A stretch of DNA of 64,000 nucleotides from Synchiropus splendidus (lineage: Eukaryota > Chordata > Actinopteri > Syngnathiformes > Callionymidae), in contig NC_071334.1 of assembly GCF_027744825.2 (NCBI RefSeq), positions 61,691,937-61,755,936 of the forward strand, in the 5' to 3' direction. Position numbers and translations under genes: made by a program. Below, piece after piece: positions 15,031 to 27,300 of the stretch. The number at the start of each line of letters is the position of its first letter. The stretch's first letter is position 1. Under the pieces are notes generated by a model. That model saw only the letters and a list, made by a program, of their open reading frames with translations. It was not told where the DNA came from and searched no databases.

Positions 15031-16254
15031 CAAGCTTGATAACATGCAGCATCAAGAGCATTTGGAAGCAGCCAGAAAGACAGTGCCTCAGCCAGAGGGA
15101 GACTCACGGCATTGAGGACAGGAAGGGCGGAATGGAGGAAGATATATCTTTGTCAAGTCTGTGAATAAGATGGGAGGAGCAGTTGAGTCATCTTCCAGTT
15201 ATCAGGTCGCCCCATAGAAATCTTCAGCTGTGTAGATGTTGGGACCTGTGCGGAAGCCCTTTAGTGTGCAGTCAAGACCACACCAACCGAGTCAGAGTCT
15301 TCACACACCTTATTGGTGTTTGGGCTTCCTCCTGATTTGTGGCAACACTAAGCCTTGGGATAGGCTCACCAGAGGGGGCAGAGCAACAAGGCGCTGAAGA
15401 TTCTGGTGGGACTCTCAGGGACCAGCAGACAAATTAAAAATATCAAACCCAAACACCCTTGGGAGCGCTGCCCCACCTCCTAAGGGTGTCGAAACATCAG
15501 CAGCAGACAGCTCCCAGGTGAAGACCCAGCAAGCAGAAATATCCTCATATCTGTGTGACTTCAAACCACAAATTATGATCAAGTACAACTTCATAAGTCC
15601 CATTTATTCTCAAGAGAGTATGTTGAGGTAACATACTTGGTTAGTCAGCACTATCTCCATGCGGTATTTGTTTTCATCACATCACACACACACACACACA
15701 TCAAGCATTTTTCAAGGCAATCTAACCATAAACAAAAATCAGAGTTTGAAGTGAAGAGGATGGCGAAATATTCTCTTAACTCGAAAGGTCAAGTACGACT
15801 CCCACACAGCTGCATTTCTTAGCTTCTACTCTTCAGACATTTTCGCTTCGTGTGGGAGAAATGATGTTCCACTGATGTGGTCTTCACACCCGCTTGACAG
15901 AACCTGCCAAATCGGAGCTTCATATATGTCAGCAGCAGTGGAAACTACCCTGTCGCCATAGAAACAACAACATAACAATGCTTCTTTCAGGTTGGTAGGT
16001 GATGCAGAGCAGCTGCCTGTGATTGTTATTGGACTGATGTGGGAGGGAGCGAGTCAAAAGATTTCACCACCTATTGCTGTTTGTTTTGTTAATTTGACTC
16101 ACGGGCACATGAATTGATTTGACAGCAGAAGACTCAGAAGACACAAGCAGGTCCTATGTAATGCTTGTTTCCACTTAAAATTTTGTTTTTGTCGTTGCTA
16201 TAGTTTGCCAAAATTGCTGTTTGATTTGAACAGTAGCACTGAGACAAAGACAAG

Positions 16255-16500
16255 GAGCAGCGTTGGAAGAGTCAGAGTTGACTTTGGGAGTGACGGATAA
16301 GGATGAGATGAAAAACTAGTACATCAGAGGAGCTGCTCAGGAGAAGCTTGGTGACAAAATGATGGAGGCCAAACTCCAGACAGATGGTTTGGACATGTGA
16401 TGAGGAGAGACAATGGACATGTTGGATGAAGGAGGATGAGGTTCATGAGTGTGATGAAGGAGGACGTGTAGAGGTTTTGTGTGACTCAAGAGGACGATCA
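16255..16500 (+). mobile_element. RTE-type LINE fragment, 3' end of reverse transcriptase ORF
   Basis: Broken frames read like the conserved C-terminal part of RTE elements, including RWFGHVMRRDNGHVG and RRMRF...MKEDV. Several stops and shifts. An old dead copy. Confidence 0.7.
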
Positions 16501-18689
16501 AGATTTGGTTATGGTTTATGGGGGAGGCGGTGAACTTGCTGTGGCATCTCAGATGGCAGAAGGGTTCTTCACTGAAGCTGGATAGTTATACCACTGAAGT
16601 CACACACAATCTGAAATGGATTCAATATGTCTTCTTGATATTGAATAGGAAGCCAGACATAAATTCTACGTTAAATCAAATTCCTTGTATCCAGTCAACT
16701 TGAGCTGAAGCAGAAACACTTTGACAGCAAAGAGCAAAAAGAATGAACATCTTTTAAGGCCTGGTGGACGCACCGCTACTTTGATGATGGTGTGGCCTGT
16801 GGGATTTGAATTTTGGGTTGATAGCATTTGTGGAATTAGCCCCCCCAAAAAAACCTAAGACTTTCATGGACCAACACAATATCAGTTTGTCCCATCAGTT
16901 GCCTCCCTGAAACTACTGGTACAGTCGCTGAAGGAAAAGTTGACGGGTCAACATTAATTCAAAAAGGTTCTGGGGCATCTGAGGCAGCATCAGCTTTTAA
17001 ATGTCATCTGAAAGTTGGTCGCTCTGTGAATGCCATTGCCAAAGAAAATGTGAAACAGAGGAAGCGGGGGAAAAGGATAAAAGACTCAGAAGAAAGAAGC
17101 ACGACAACAAGGAAAGCAGAGAGAGAGAGAGCAAGAGTGAGAGAGGCAACAACGGTTTGCTCAGTTCAATCCAGAACAGCAGACGTGGAACATAAGCTTC
17201 TACAGCGCCACCCTGCAGGAGCCACGGACGCTCTGGCGGTTTTAAAGAGGGAGATTAGAGATTATTTGTGAGCACACATGAAAAATCGAGCTCCTTGTGA
17301 GCTGCTTAAAACCGACTATGCTATAGCAGTTTCCCTGCTCTTTAAATGGTGTTCACAAATCATTTCAATCTTATGTATGTTTGCCTTTTTCACGTCTCCC
17401 AAACTACCCGAGATACCTGTGTGATCTGCTGGTCATGTCTTATCTACCAAATCAAACATAAATGATTGTCACCTTTTGCCCTTATTAGTGCGAGAAACTC
17501 CAGCTGTTTTGGGACTTGTAGTACATGAGGAGGCAGTGCTTTTTCCAAGCAATTGATGATTTTATGGAAACGCAGTAGGCTATATACCACTAAATTCCCA
17601 CTTGAATGCGGCCTGCAGGCCTCAAGTTTAACACAACAGCATCACAGGAACAAGCTGCCGTCTCCATTTCTGAGACTGCATTGTGCTGTAATCCTCACTC
17701 TCTTCCCCAAGCCAGAACATGCTGCCTCCTAATTGGTCACTATCCTTTTTATCCAACCAAGTGTCCCCCTGCTAATAGCAGTGACTCATACTCTCAGTTG
17801 CCTTCCCTGAAAAGATTTTTTTTTCTCTCGCCTCTCCTTGTGGTTGAGGCCGACAAATGTTTGATTCACCAGTGGACACGCAGGGACCCTCCACTGCTGC
17901 TTTAAAAACAGTGAATCATTAGAATCGCATCAACTTGTTGGACAGAACTATAAAACAGATGAGCTCCAGTTTGAGCGTCTTGGGAAGAGTACATAAAACA
18001 CAGATGTATATATTTCAGGCGTCCAGCAGACGGAAGACAATAACTTCCGTGTAACAAAGCAATAATGAGAGATTCCCCACAGGAGCCATTCTGACAACAT
18101 GAGCGGTGATTTATGCCAGAAAATCTAATCAAGTCAGGACAATATTGTCCACCCCTGGAACATTTCAACCAGGCTGCAGGGACGTCACGCTGCAGTCCAC
18201 TCTTCCAGGCACAAATCAGTCGGAGGACCACGGCCGCGTCACAGCGAGCCAAGATAAAATGCATGTCGGTTTTTATGAACAACGAAAAGAGAAGGTGACG
18301 TGACGAAACTCCAGAACTCTCATTAGATTTCATTATTATTAATAGTTTGTCCGTTTCTTGTACAGCGCCAAAACTTAACCTGATACTGGGCATCCAGAGA
18401 AGCAACGCACAAGACAGGTTGGGACAAATTACATTTCAACAGCTGAGCTTCCACTACAGTAACACAGTGACTGGAGGAGCAAGGATTGGAATGGAAAAAT
18501 GGAAAGCGACGATAGCGTCCTGCTGAGTCGTTGGGTAGGTGCAGATAGAAGCTAGGACACTCAAGCTCAACACTGGCTGAAATCACTGTAGCCCTTTAAA
18601 TACAGCAGAAAACAGGCCATGTGCAAAACAAGTGAGTACAGCTGCACTTTCCAACATCGTGAGGGTCAGTCACTTATCACACCCAACCA

Positions 18690-19290
18690 GCCCTCACTCC
18701 CTTGGCGTCGTACGCTGTCATTGGGAAAGATGCCTTTTGCGTCCAATACTGACAAAAAAGGCAAAAAGGCATCGCATGTGCAATGCGACATGCAGAAAAA
18801 AAAAACTAACCAAGTAACCCATGAGATGGCGCTACATTTATTCTATGTTTACAATGTGTCAGATTGATATTCAAAGCCTGTCAAATGGCAGTGTGTTTTA
18901 GTCACGAAAGCCACGGAAGGGGTTATGAAAAGCATCTGACATCCAGTGTGTTTCAGTGAAGAGAGCTTCAGTACGTCTCCCCCAATGCTTCCTGCTCCTC
19001 GCCCAATCCACACCGCGCCTAGAGCTATATTTCTGTCTGTTTTTTTTTTTTTTGTTCCCTCTTCCCCCGCGCATGTTGCGCCATGCACCCGCACGAGATG
19101 CTCCATGCAGCCACCGTACAGTGCACAATCCAGACTGCCCCGCCTCGGTCGCTACGGAAGGAAAACATTCATTCAGTTCACCGAAACACCGACGCATTTT
19201 ACACTGCAGGCTGCCTTTTTCGTCAGTACAGGACGCAATAGACCACTTTCCCAACATCTGTGTATTACGTCAAGTGAGGATGGATTGAGC
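18690..19290. mobile_element. Fold-back / long-inverted-repeat element
   Basis: The left arm (about 18690-18770, including ttgggaaagatgcc, ttgcgtcc and tactgacaaaaaaggc) is matched in reverse complement by the right arm (about 19205-19285, including gcctttttcgtcagtac and actttcccaac). Arms are about 80 nt with scattered mismatches. Translating inward from each end gives similar peptides (CLLRPILTKKA and GLLRPVLTKKA). The 430-nt core has no convincing gene. The class of the transposon is not recognised and target duplications were not resolved. Confidence 0.65.
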
Positions 19291-22200
19291 GAGTTTGACG
19301 ACACGCTAGTTCGCAAAAAATATCTGCGAAAGTGTTTAATTTCATGAACCAATGCTCCCATCTTCAGATTCATCACCATGAGAGGGAGTACGGAAAGTAA
19401 CAGTGACAGGTCTCGATTTATTCGGTTTTCGAAGTTTTGATAGCAATAGACTTTATAGTGTTTTCTCTCTGACTTGGGAAAAAATACGCATAGAAAAATC
19501 TGAAGACAAATTTGATTGATGTACTATTATCATTTTTTTGTGATAATATGAAAATATTGTTATTGCTGTGTGACAATATTCTTTTTTTTGTTTGTTTATT
19601 TGTTTTTGAAGAGAAAATCTGACACCTTTTATGAACAATAAAAACAAATGTGATGAGCAATTTTTCATTTCCTGTTTTAAAACCAAGAAGCCACAAGAAT
19701 GTGAAAGATGAGTTTGCCAAACACCCGGCTCTTGCTCATCTCCCAATCATTAGCAAGCGTCCCCCTCCTCCACAGCTCATCACTGCCATCAATAACAAAT
19801 GCCCCTCTCACACTCTCAAAGTCTTTAAGTCTCTTGTTGTCTGTTCCTTCATCACCTGCACTTTAAACGCTCTTTTCTAACAGAGTGTGACACAGAGCAG
19901 TGAAATACCTCCTGCACGGTGAACTCCCTATAAAACACAGGGCAATAACAACACCCGTGGTCAGGGAGTCGGACGCTGAAGTCTCGCTCTGGAGAGAAAA
20001 ATATTGATTAAAAGCGACCTGTGTTTTCCTCTGTCTTCCTGGAACGACTGGTTGAGCAAATACTGGCCTCTTCGGTAAATAAAACATAATGTCAGCAGCC
20101 ATTAGCAGGGAAAATGCATCCTTGTCATCACAATTTTACAGTTCATCAGTAAGGTTGCTTATGATGTGGAACCACATCTGGGCTGAGGGTTGCTTATATA
20201 GTTTGTACAACACACAATTTAGAATCAGTTCATTCTTTCATAGGCAGTTTTTTGTTTTTATCTTCAGACTGTGTCTTGAAGGACAAGGTCCAGCTTGTCT
20301 GCGTCAGGGGAGGAATAAAACACTTTACACTCGCACGGTCTCATGAGCACAAAAGCATTGCAAGATGGGTTCTCTCAAGCTCAGCTCCGTTAAAATTCTC
20401 AACTAGTTCTGTATTTTTTTTCCATTTTTGGAGCCTAGGTAGCAGGTCAGGCACGGTGGGGATTGGGAACGGAGAGCTGCTGGGAAGGAAATAACAGTCA
20501 TCAGCTTGTGTTGCTTTCTGTGACTCAGAATTGGATTTTCTATTTCTGTTGTGTCTTCATCTCCCACAGGGCAGGTTTTGTTTTGACTTTCAAGCTGCTA
20601 AAATCAGAGCAACATTTTTTAAAAATAAGGAAAGACCTCACACATGGTCAGGCTCCAACGCAAGTGCACTTTGTTTCTCCCAACACTGGGTGTTGATTGA
20701 TTTTGCGTAAAAGGTGGTGTTGCACTCTCGAGCAGTTAACTCTGCTCTGCTGCACCCCTGCTGTGACTGAGGAGGTAGGTGCCAACATCGTTGCGACACT
20801 TGGATATGGACTAAAAATAACAATGCCCTTTAAGAGTCTGTTTCTGTCCCAAATGGATCTAGCTCTCTGCAGCTCCCTGCATCAGAGCTACAGATGACTC
20901 TTGTGCCAGCTCGATCAAGACATGAACGTCTGCTTCCTGACTCCCTAATGGTGATCATCCTATCAAGCCCAGATGGCTGTAAGCCTTCAGGTCTTTTCCT
21001 CTACTTCATCTTCTTTGTCGGTATTTCCCGTCCCGTTTGTTTAGAACCTTCCAGGTCTTTGGCTCAAACATCTTGATCACCTGGGCATTGGTGTCAGGCT
21101 TTGGATGCCAGTCAAAGAGTTAATCCAAGAGTTATGAGTCGCACAAAAACATGATGAACAAGGGCTCCAGTTCCACCACTCTCTCATTATTGCATTATTA
21201 ATTTATATATTGTATCCCACCTCAAACCGTACCTCTAATAATACCATTATTTATGACACCACAGCCGGAGAAAAAACTCCTTACACACTATTGGGCATTG
21301 CATCACCTCAACTATGGACAAAACAAAGTAGGCCAACTTTAACAAGATTGTACACTCATTTGCAATGTTGCACACAGCGGCACAAGAGACATGTCTCTTA
21401 GAGTGCAATAACACAGCTGCGCCAGTGCGCCTGTCATTAACATATTAGTATGTGAAAAAAACATGTCACTAGACTTCTGTGATTCCATCCAACATAATAT
21501 CCAGAGTCAACTTGTATGATGGACCAAGAATATTTTTAGCACCACAGGTCACCCAATAAGAGACGATCACCTGCAGACAGTAGGAGGCTGTGATACAGTG
21601 CCTTCCTCGATGACACAGTGACACACTGTTTCCAATGTTGTTCTCATGTTCCAGTGGAACCTGATTTGAATTGTCACCGAGTCCGTATGAGAGCAGTTGT
21701 TTTTGTGACCTTTGCCCCTGGTACAGGGTTGAATCCAGCCCTCAATGACTTCACTAGAAGGATGAGAAGCTCTTAAAATTAAAACCAGCAATTTGGCCCT
21801 CAGATACACTTCCAGTTTGAACTGGTGGAGAGATTTTTTTTAAATGTGAAGGTCAAACAAAGGGCCTGATCGATCAGCTGCAGTCAGGGTTAACAGGCCC
21901 ATTTAGTGCATGATTCACTTCAAGGTCCTTCCAGACTCACCAGCAGCACGACATCCAACCCTCAAACAACACCTTCCTTGAACAGCATTGACTCACTCAC
22001 CAGACTCCACCAAGTTCTTACACAACGACGGTTGTGTTTTGCTGAAGGCAAGCCCTTCTTTATTGACACGCCGAGTGCCAACATGCGCGCAGTGGGGTAA
22101 TTATGCTGCTGCGGCACCTCAAATTAGCAGCACGAAAACATTAGCACTCCAACTGTAATAATGCGAGGAGTAATACTTGAGACGCCCACTGGAGCCACGG

Positions 22201-22569
22201 GTGCGAAGAAGGACCGGAGAAAATGATTTGCATGGTTTACTCAACAAATTACCCTCGGCACGGAAGTGACAGCCTGGATGTTCTATATGCAAATGTAAAT
22301 TAGCGCGACTGAAGGGGGCGTGCAAACATGTTACACACCCTCCAAACAGCCCTGGAGTTGAGTCACGGTCTCATGTGTAAACACCAAGTGCAGCTGCACA
22401 GATAGATCAATACATGATAAACAAACCAATTAACCAGCTTTGAAAACCAGATGTGTAACTGACTCATAAACACCAAACTTGTTTTATCCATTTGTTCTAC
22501 TAATTAGACAGTAATTTATTGACTTTACATTTTAATAAATTCATTTTCATATTCACTGAATGATGGAAT

Positions 22570-22850
22570 TGTCATGTTCGGCGATTATATTAGGTTTTAT
22601 TTGGTTGTCTTCTTGTTTTCTCCTGTTTCTTATGCCTTTGCTCTGTTCATGTTTCCGAGCTTGATGGTCAAATTCTTGGGCGCACTAGTTCTGACTGCCA
22701 CATTCTTCCTGTGTCTATTTGTAATTTTCTAAACCATGCGAGTGTTCCGACCTCTACGTTACTTTCTGTCCTATTTTGATGCCATTGCCCTGTGTGGTTA
22801 TTCACTTGTGCATTTTGTTTCCGTGTTCTCAAGCTTCTGTCTCTTTTCTA
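22570..22850. repeat. T-rich repeat next to the Tc1 fragment
   Basis: Starts tgtcatgttcggcgattat and is pyrimidine-rich, abutting the Tc1 N-terminal fragment at 22850. It may be a retroelement tail into which, or beside which, the Tc1 copy inserted. Weak evidence. Confidence 0.3.
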
Positions 22851-23070
22851 AATGTATTTGTTAGGCGTTGCTGATCCGTTGCTGCCCCGCCCACTGAGGT
22901 TTTTAGCTGAACTTCTTGTGCTTGTAGATGTTGTTCTGCACTGTTGACACAGGGACATCATCCTGCTTTGATATGGCCTGGTAAGCTTCTCCTTTACTGT
23001 GAGCCTGCACAAGACGTTGACGCAGATCCTCACTGAGCTCCTTCTTCATGGCCATGATGATAAGAAAATT
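22850..23070 (-). mobile_element. N-terminal fragment of a Tc1-like transposase
   Basis: The minus strand reads KKELSEDLRQRLVQAHSKGE, YQAISKQDDVPVSTVQNNIY and KHKKF, a Tc1-type paired-like helix-turn-helix. A stop and NLSGRG follow; the catalytic domain is missing. Inverted ends were not found. Confidence 0.75.
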
Positions 23071-26000
23071 ATTTATACTCTTCTGGAAGGACTCTATTTC
23101 GATCATTGCTAAACAACAGGTGAACAAAAGAAGTGTTTATTCCATGGGAACATTTTGAGATAGCGACAGAAAACAAAAAATGACTCTGACCAATTTTTGG
23201 CCATAGATTTACTTACGGCAGTAAAGTTTAGCCACTGATACGTGGGTTTGCGCCTAGCAATGAGAAGACGTAAGATACACAGGAATGGCCAGGATTACAG
23301 TTTTTGTAAAGGATGAAACCAAAATAGAGTGGGGGTTTTTTCATGGGGTATTTTGGCCTAAATATGCATTATTAAATTATATATTGTATATTGTATACAG
23401 AGTTGGTTCTGTTGAATTACAACAGTAAATAAGTGTAAAGCTAAATTCAAGTTCAGCTCAATGCTGCACTGAAAGAGAACTGGAAACCTGCCTCATCTGT
23501 TTGGGACAGGCAAGGAGGGACAAGTGTAAACCCGTGGCGTCGTCTGTACTCTGCAGTGATCATTTTGCTGATGTACAGTAGCCTTGTGGCCAGAAAGTTC
23601 TCCTCAAATGGACTGTGGCACTGACTGCGGCAACCACAGGTTTCAAACATAAACAAACACAAATGTATCATCAGTATCAGTTGCAGTAGAGTCAAAACTC
23701 ACCCAGAAAAGAGCAAGACCCTTTGGTTACCCTCACAAATTCTATATTTTGTAATGGTGACCTTGCTCAAGAGACAATAACACCCTTTTCATCTTCATCT
23801 TTTTTTAATACGACCATTCGCTGTTATAGAGCCAAACAATCCTGAGTCTTGCTAACTTGGCCCTTTATCCTCTGACAAAGTCAAGTTTACATGAACCTGT
23901 TCTTCTTCCACAAAAAACATTGGCACATCGATCAAATCTTCACTGATACCGCTCATGACTTCCTCCGCTTCTGTGCACTTAGACGTGCTTGTTTACTGAG
24001 TTGGTACCTCTAGTTACGTCACAAGTGACTGACCACGTCTGCATTACTAATTTATTGTGGTATATAAATATTGCATTTTAAATGTGATCAAAGGCTCCGT
24101 TTGAATGGTTCACGTTGGGTAGCAAAAGGAGAGTGAAAAGATGAGCATGATAAAATGATATTTGAGGGGAAATGGAAACCTTTGGGAATTTGAAACTCAC
24201 CACACACCTCACAGGGAGTGAGTGTGGCTCAGAGGCAAAACAACAGCAAGGGCTATTAAATGTTGGCTTTCTCTTTGATGATCAACAACAACAACCCCAC
24301 GCCTCTAATGTGTGCAAGCCATCCTCAACCGCCATCTTCATTTTGGCTGCTATCTGTCGGTGACTCTCTGTCCCGGTGTTGCAACTTAGAGGCGGCGAAG
24401 TCTGAACAAACACAGCCGCCTCTCCACTGTGGCGAGGAGAAGAAGAAAAAAACGATGAGGATGAGAGCGCTGCAAGCGTTTCAGGAGAAGACTCCCTGTG
24501 GTTCAATGTAAAGGAACAGATTGGAAGGAAAACAAAAGAAGGCTTCTTATTACCTTGTCGCCTGACTCAAACAAATCTCCTTGCGCTTGTTTGGTACGAA
24601 CCCTCAGGCATTGAAGAGGAGATGAGACAATTGTGATGAGGAGAACATGGCAGAACAAGCCTTTCATGCATGTGAGGGAGGCAGATTTAATGCAGGGGAA
24701 GGCTAGAAAATTCAATTGCACGATCACTGTTGAATAGGGAGGAATTGATGGGATATACAAGAGGCATTGGAATGACTTTGTACCAGTAACAATGAATGTA
24801 CTCCGCAAGATAAAAATAAAAATGAAATAAAACAACTTGTAGAACCACCAGGAGACTTTCTTGTCCACAGACAGTTACCCAATCCAACTAGATGCTTCCT
24901 CCAGCCCGTCCAGCGTTGGCCCTTGTTGGACAGGCCCTCAAATCCTCACTAGAGAGGTGTCTAGGTGACATCCCGACAAGTTGCCCCAGTGGCAGGCCGT
25001 GCATTTTACACCTAGGCATTCAGTCAAGTATGTGTCAGAAAGATGCCAACCAGACAGCCACAGTTTGCCGACAGCGGCACAAGAAACACGTCAGAGTAGA
25101 ATCACATTGCTGCGCCAGTGCACCCTGTTAAACGTGAACAAAATAAACATCTCAAAAGTTCACTCACCAAGCGCCAAGCCTGCTGTGGCCGCCTTATTGG
25201 AACGGGCGAACTTTCTCCGCCTGGTTATCACGCAGCTGTAGATGCCGGGGAAATCCAGGGGTGGAGAACGTTTCTTTTGCCTGGGTATGTGTCTTGCTCA
25301 CCCCCCTATTTCTACAGCAGAGAGCAACTTAACCCAAGCAGCGCTTAACAAACCATAACCCAAACTCCTTTGTTATATGGCAGCTCTTTGAATGCAGTCC
25401 TAAGACTTGGATCTGGACTCGTGTTTCAGGAAGATCTGCAGATATGCTCTGTTTAACAGGCAACGCTGAACTTCCTCTCTCTGCAGGAAATGAAATCTCT
25501 ATCACAGACGCATCACTGAGAACTTGCTGGTTAAACCGAGTGAGACTGGAAGTCTGTTCATGAACAGAGGTTCAGGTTAGTCATGATTTACTTTCAACAG
25601 CATTTTTCTGGTGCTGCTGCTGGTGATTTGGTGCCTCAAACCAGCGTCTTTGTCTGCCGCCAAGTCAAGTGAAGTTATTCTCCCCACGCTGGCGCAGCAG
25701 CTCAGTCACAAACGGAGCAGATGACGCAAGACGTGTCACGCCAAGAACCTGCCAGATACAAGTCATTATGCTAATGGTCTGTGCCGTCACATGTGAGGCC
25801 GCTTAGCTAGCAGCCATTTTGGTCGGGCACTATGGGAGGGAAGAGATCCCGCGCCAGAGTGACTCACCTCTGCTCACTGAGCATCAGTAAATATTCATCA
25901 TGACTTGAGTGCGTGTTGGCGTGATCTGCCATTTAGTCACTTTGTTGACTTGCTTTGTCTGAAGACGCTCATCATGAAGTGGTTGTCTCGCACAGTTCAC

Positions 26001-27059
26001 TTCAGACACACTTTCTCATCAGTGACACGTCTCACACAGACGCCGGCATCTCACATTTGTAAGCATCGCACACGCTGACACAGCTCCAATCCTCATGTGA
26101 CTCATTCAGGGAAAACAAATCAGATGTCTTCATGATGCTTTGTTGTTACATTCATGTTTTCAATACCACACCAATGACACACAGAGACAATTTTGTCAAT
26201 ATGGACCTTTTGTATAATGATCTATAGAAAACTCTCTTGAGGGTCTAAATAAATTCTTTCCACTGTGCTTATTATTCTCGCTATTATCGAGTAGAACACA
26301 GTGTAAATCATGTTTTCTGCTGTGAAAGACAAACCTAAGGCCTTAAGATGACTTGAAAAAAACGATTCCGATATTTGCCCTTTCATGCGTGAAGTGCAAT
26401 AACCAGCTCCCTGGCTTATTGGCGTTTTTGCTACTATTTACTGAGCCGATGATTAATGACAGCATCCTAAGTGGCCATCGTGTAATGGATTATTCAGAGA
26501 ATGATGAATTTTATCTCCGCTCATTGCCCTGACCAGGTTCCTGACTGAGCCTGAGTTGGCAGTGATGGAGTCCGGCTCCCACCTGCTGCTTGGCGCTAGT
26601 GTGGATGCCAGCAGAACTGCCTCTCTGTATGTGTGCGTGTGCGTGTGTGTGTGTGGAGTGCTCATCTGGCTTCACAGAATACATTCAGCTCTAAAAAAAA
26701 AATCCTCACCAGCTTTGGACATTGAGCACAACAGCCTGTAGCAAGAAGACGAGCAGCACACACACACACCTGTCAGGTCAATGACCACTTGTGTCAGCGA
26801 TGAGGATGTTGAGGAGACTGCTTAGGTTAGGAATTGACTGTTTCTGACAAAATGTTTGTACAACACGTAGGAAATTGTAACACTCAAATTGCTGTTACCG
26901 TCACACACACATCTCTGTCATGCAGAGTGCTGTGGGTGGAGGGAAAAAACACTTTATACTGTATACAGGAAAAACATTTCCTCATCCAACATGGCCCATG
27001 TCTTCCTGCTTCTTCTTCCAAACTTGGCCAACTTAGTCTCTGAACTTCTCCGCACTATG

Positions 27060-27300
27060 AGATACACATTCTAATCTTGTCCTTCCAAGTAACTCCTGAT
27101 GAAAAGCTGTGCATCTTTATCTCCACTCTAACCTTTCTTCTTGTCTTGGTGTAACAGCTGCTGACTATAAAGCAAACATCGTGGGAGGTTTCACTACTGT
27201 CCTGTAGCACCTTTCTTTCACATTAGCTCCTCTTCTGCTTCCATTCCACCCTGCCTGCACTCTCCTCTTCACCTCCCATTATCTTGAAATAACTCCGGCT
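27060..27300 (-). mobile_element. RTE-type LINE fragment
   Basis: The minus strand reads KRVQAGWNG, VKERCYRTVVKPPTMFAL and then a stop, matching the RTE reverse-transcriptase segment RVKAGWN...KVYKTVVRPAMLYGLE. Short and decayed. Confidence 0.7.

Noticed and set aside
17001..17271. Basic plus-strand frames (RKRGKRIKDSEERS)
   Set aside because: A-rich low-complexity sequence; no start context, splice or family support.
18898..19347. Overlapping open frames of 119-133 codons on both strands
   Set aside because: They lie inside the inverted-repeat element, with homopolymer-driven FFFF or KKKK stretches.
26640..26665. Short gt/ca runs as functional Z-DNA sites
   Set aside because: Too short and ordinary; no reason to single them out from other microsatellites.
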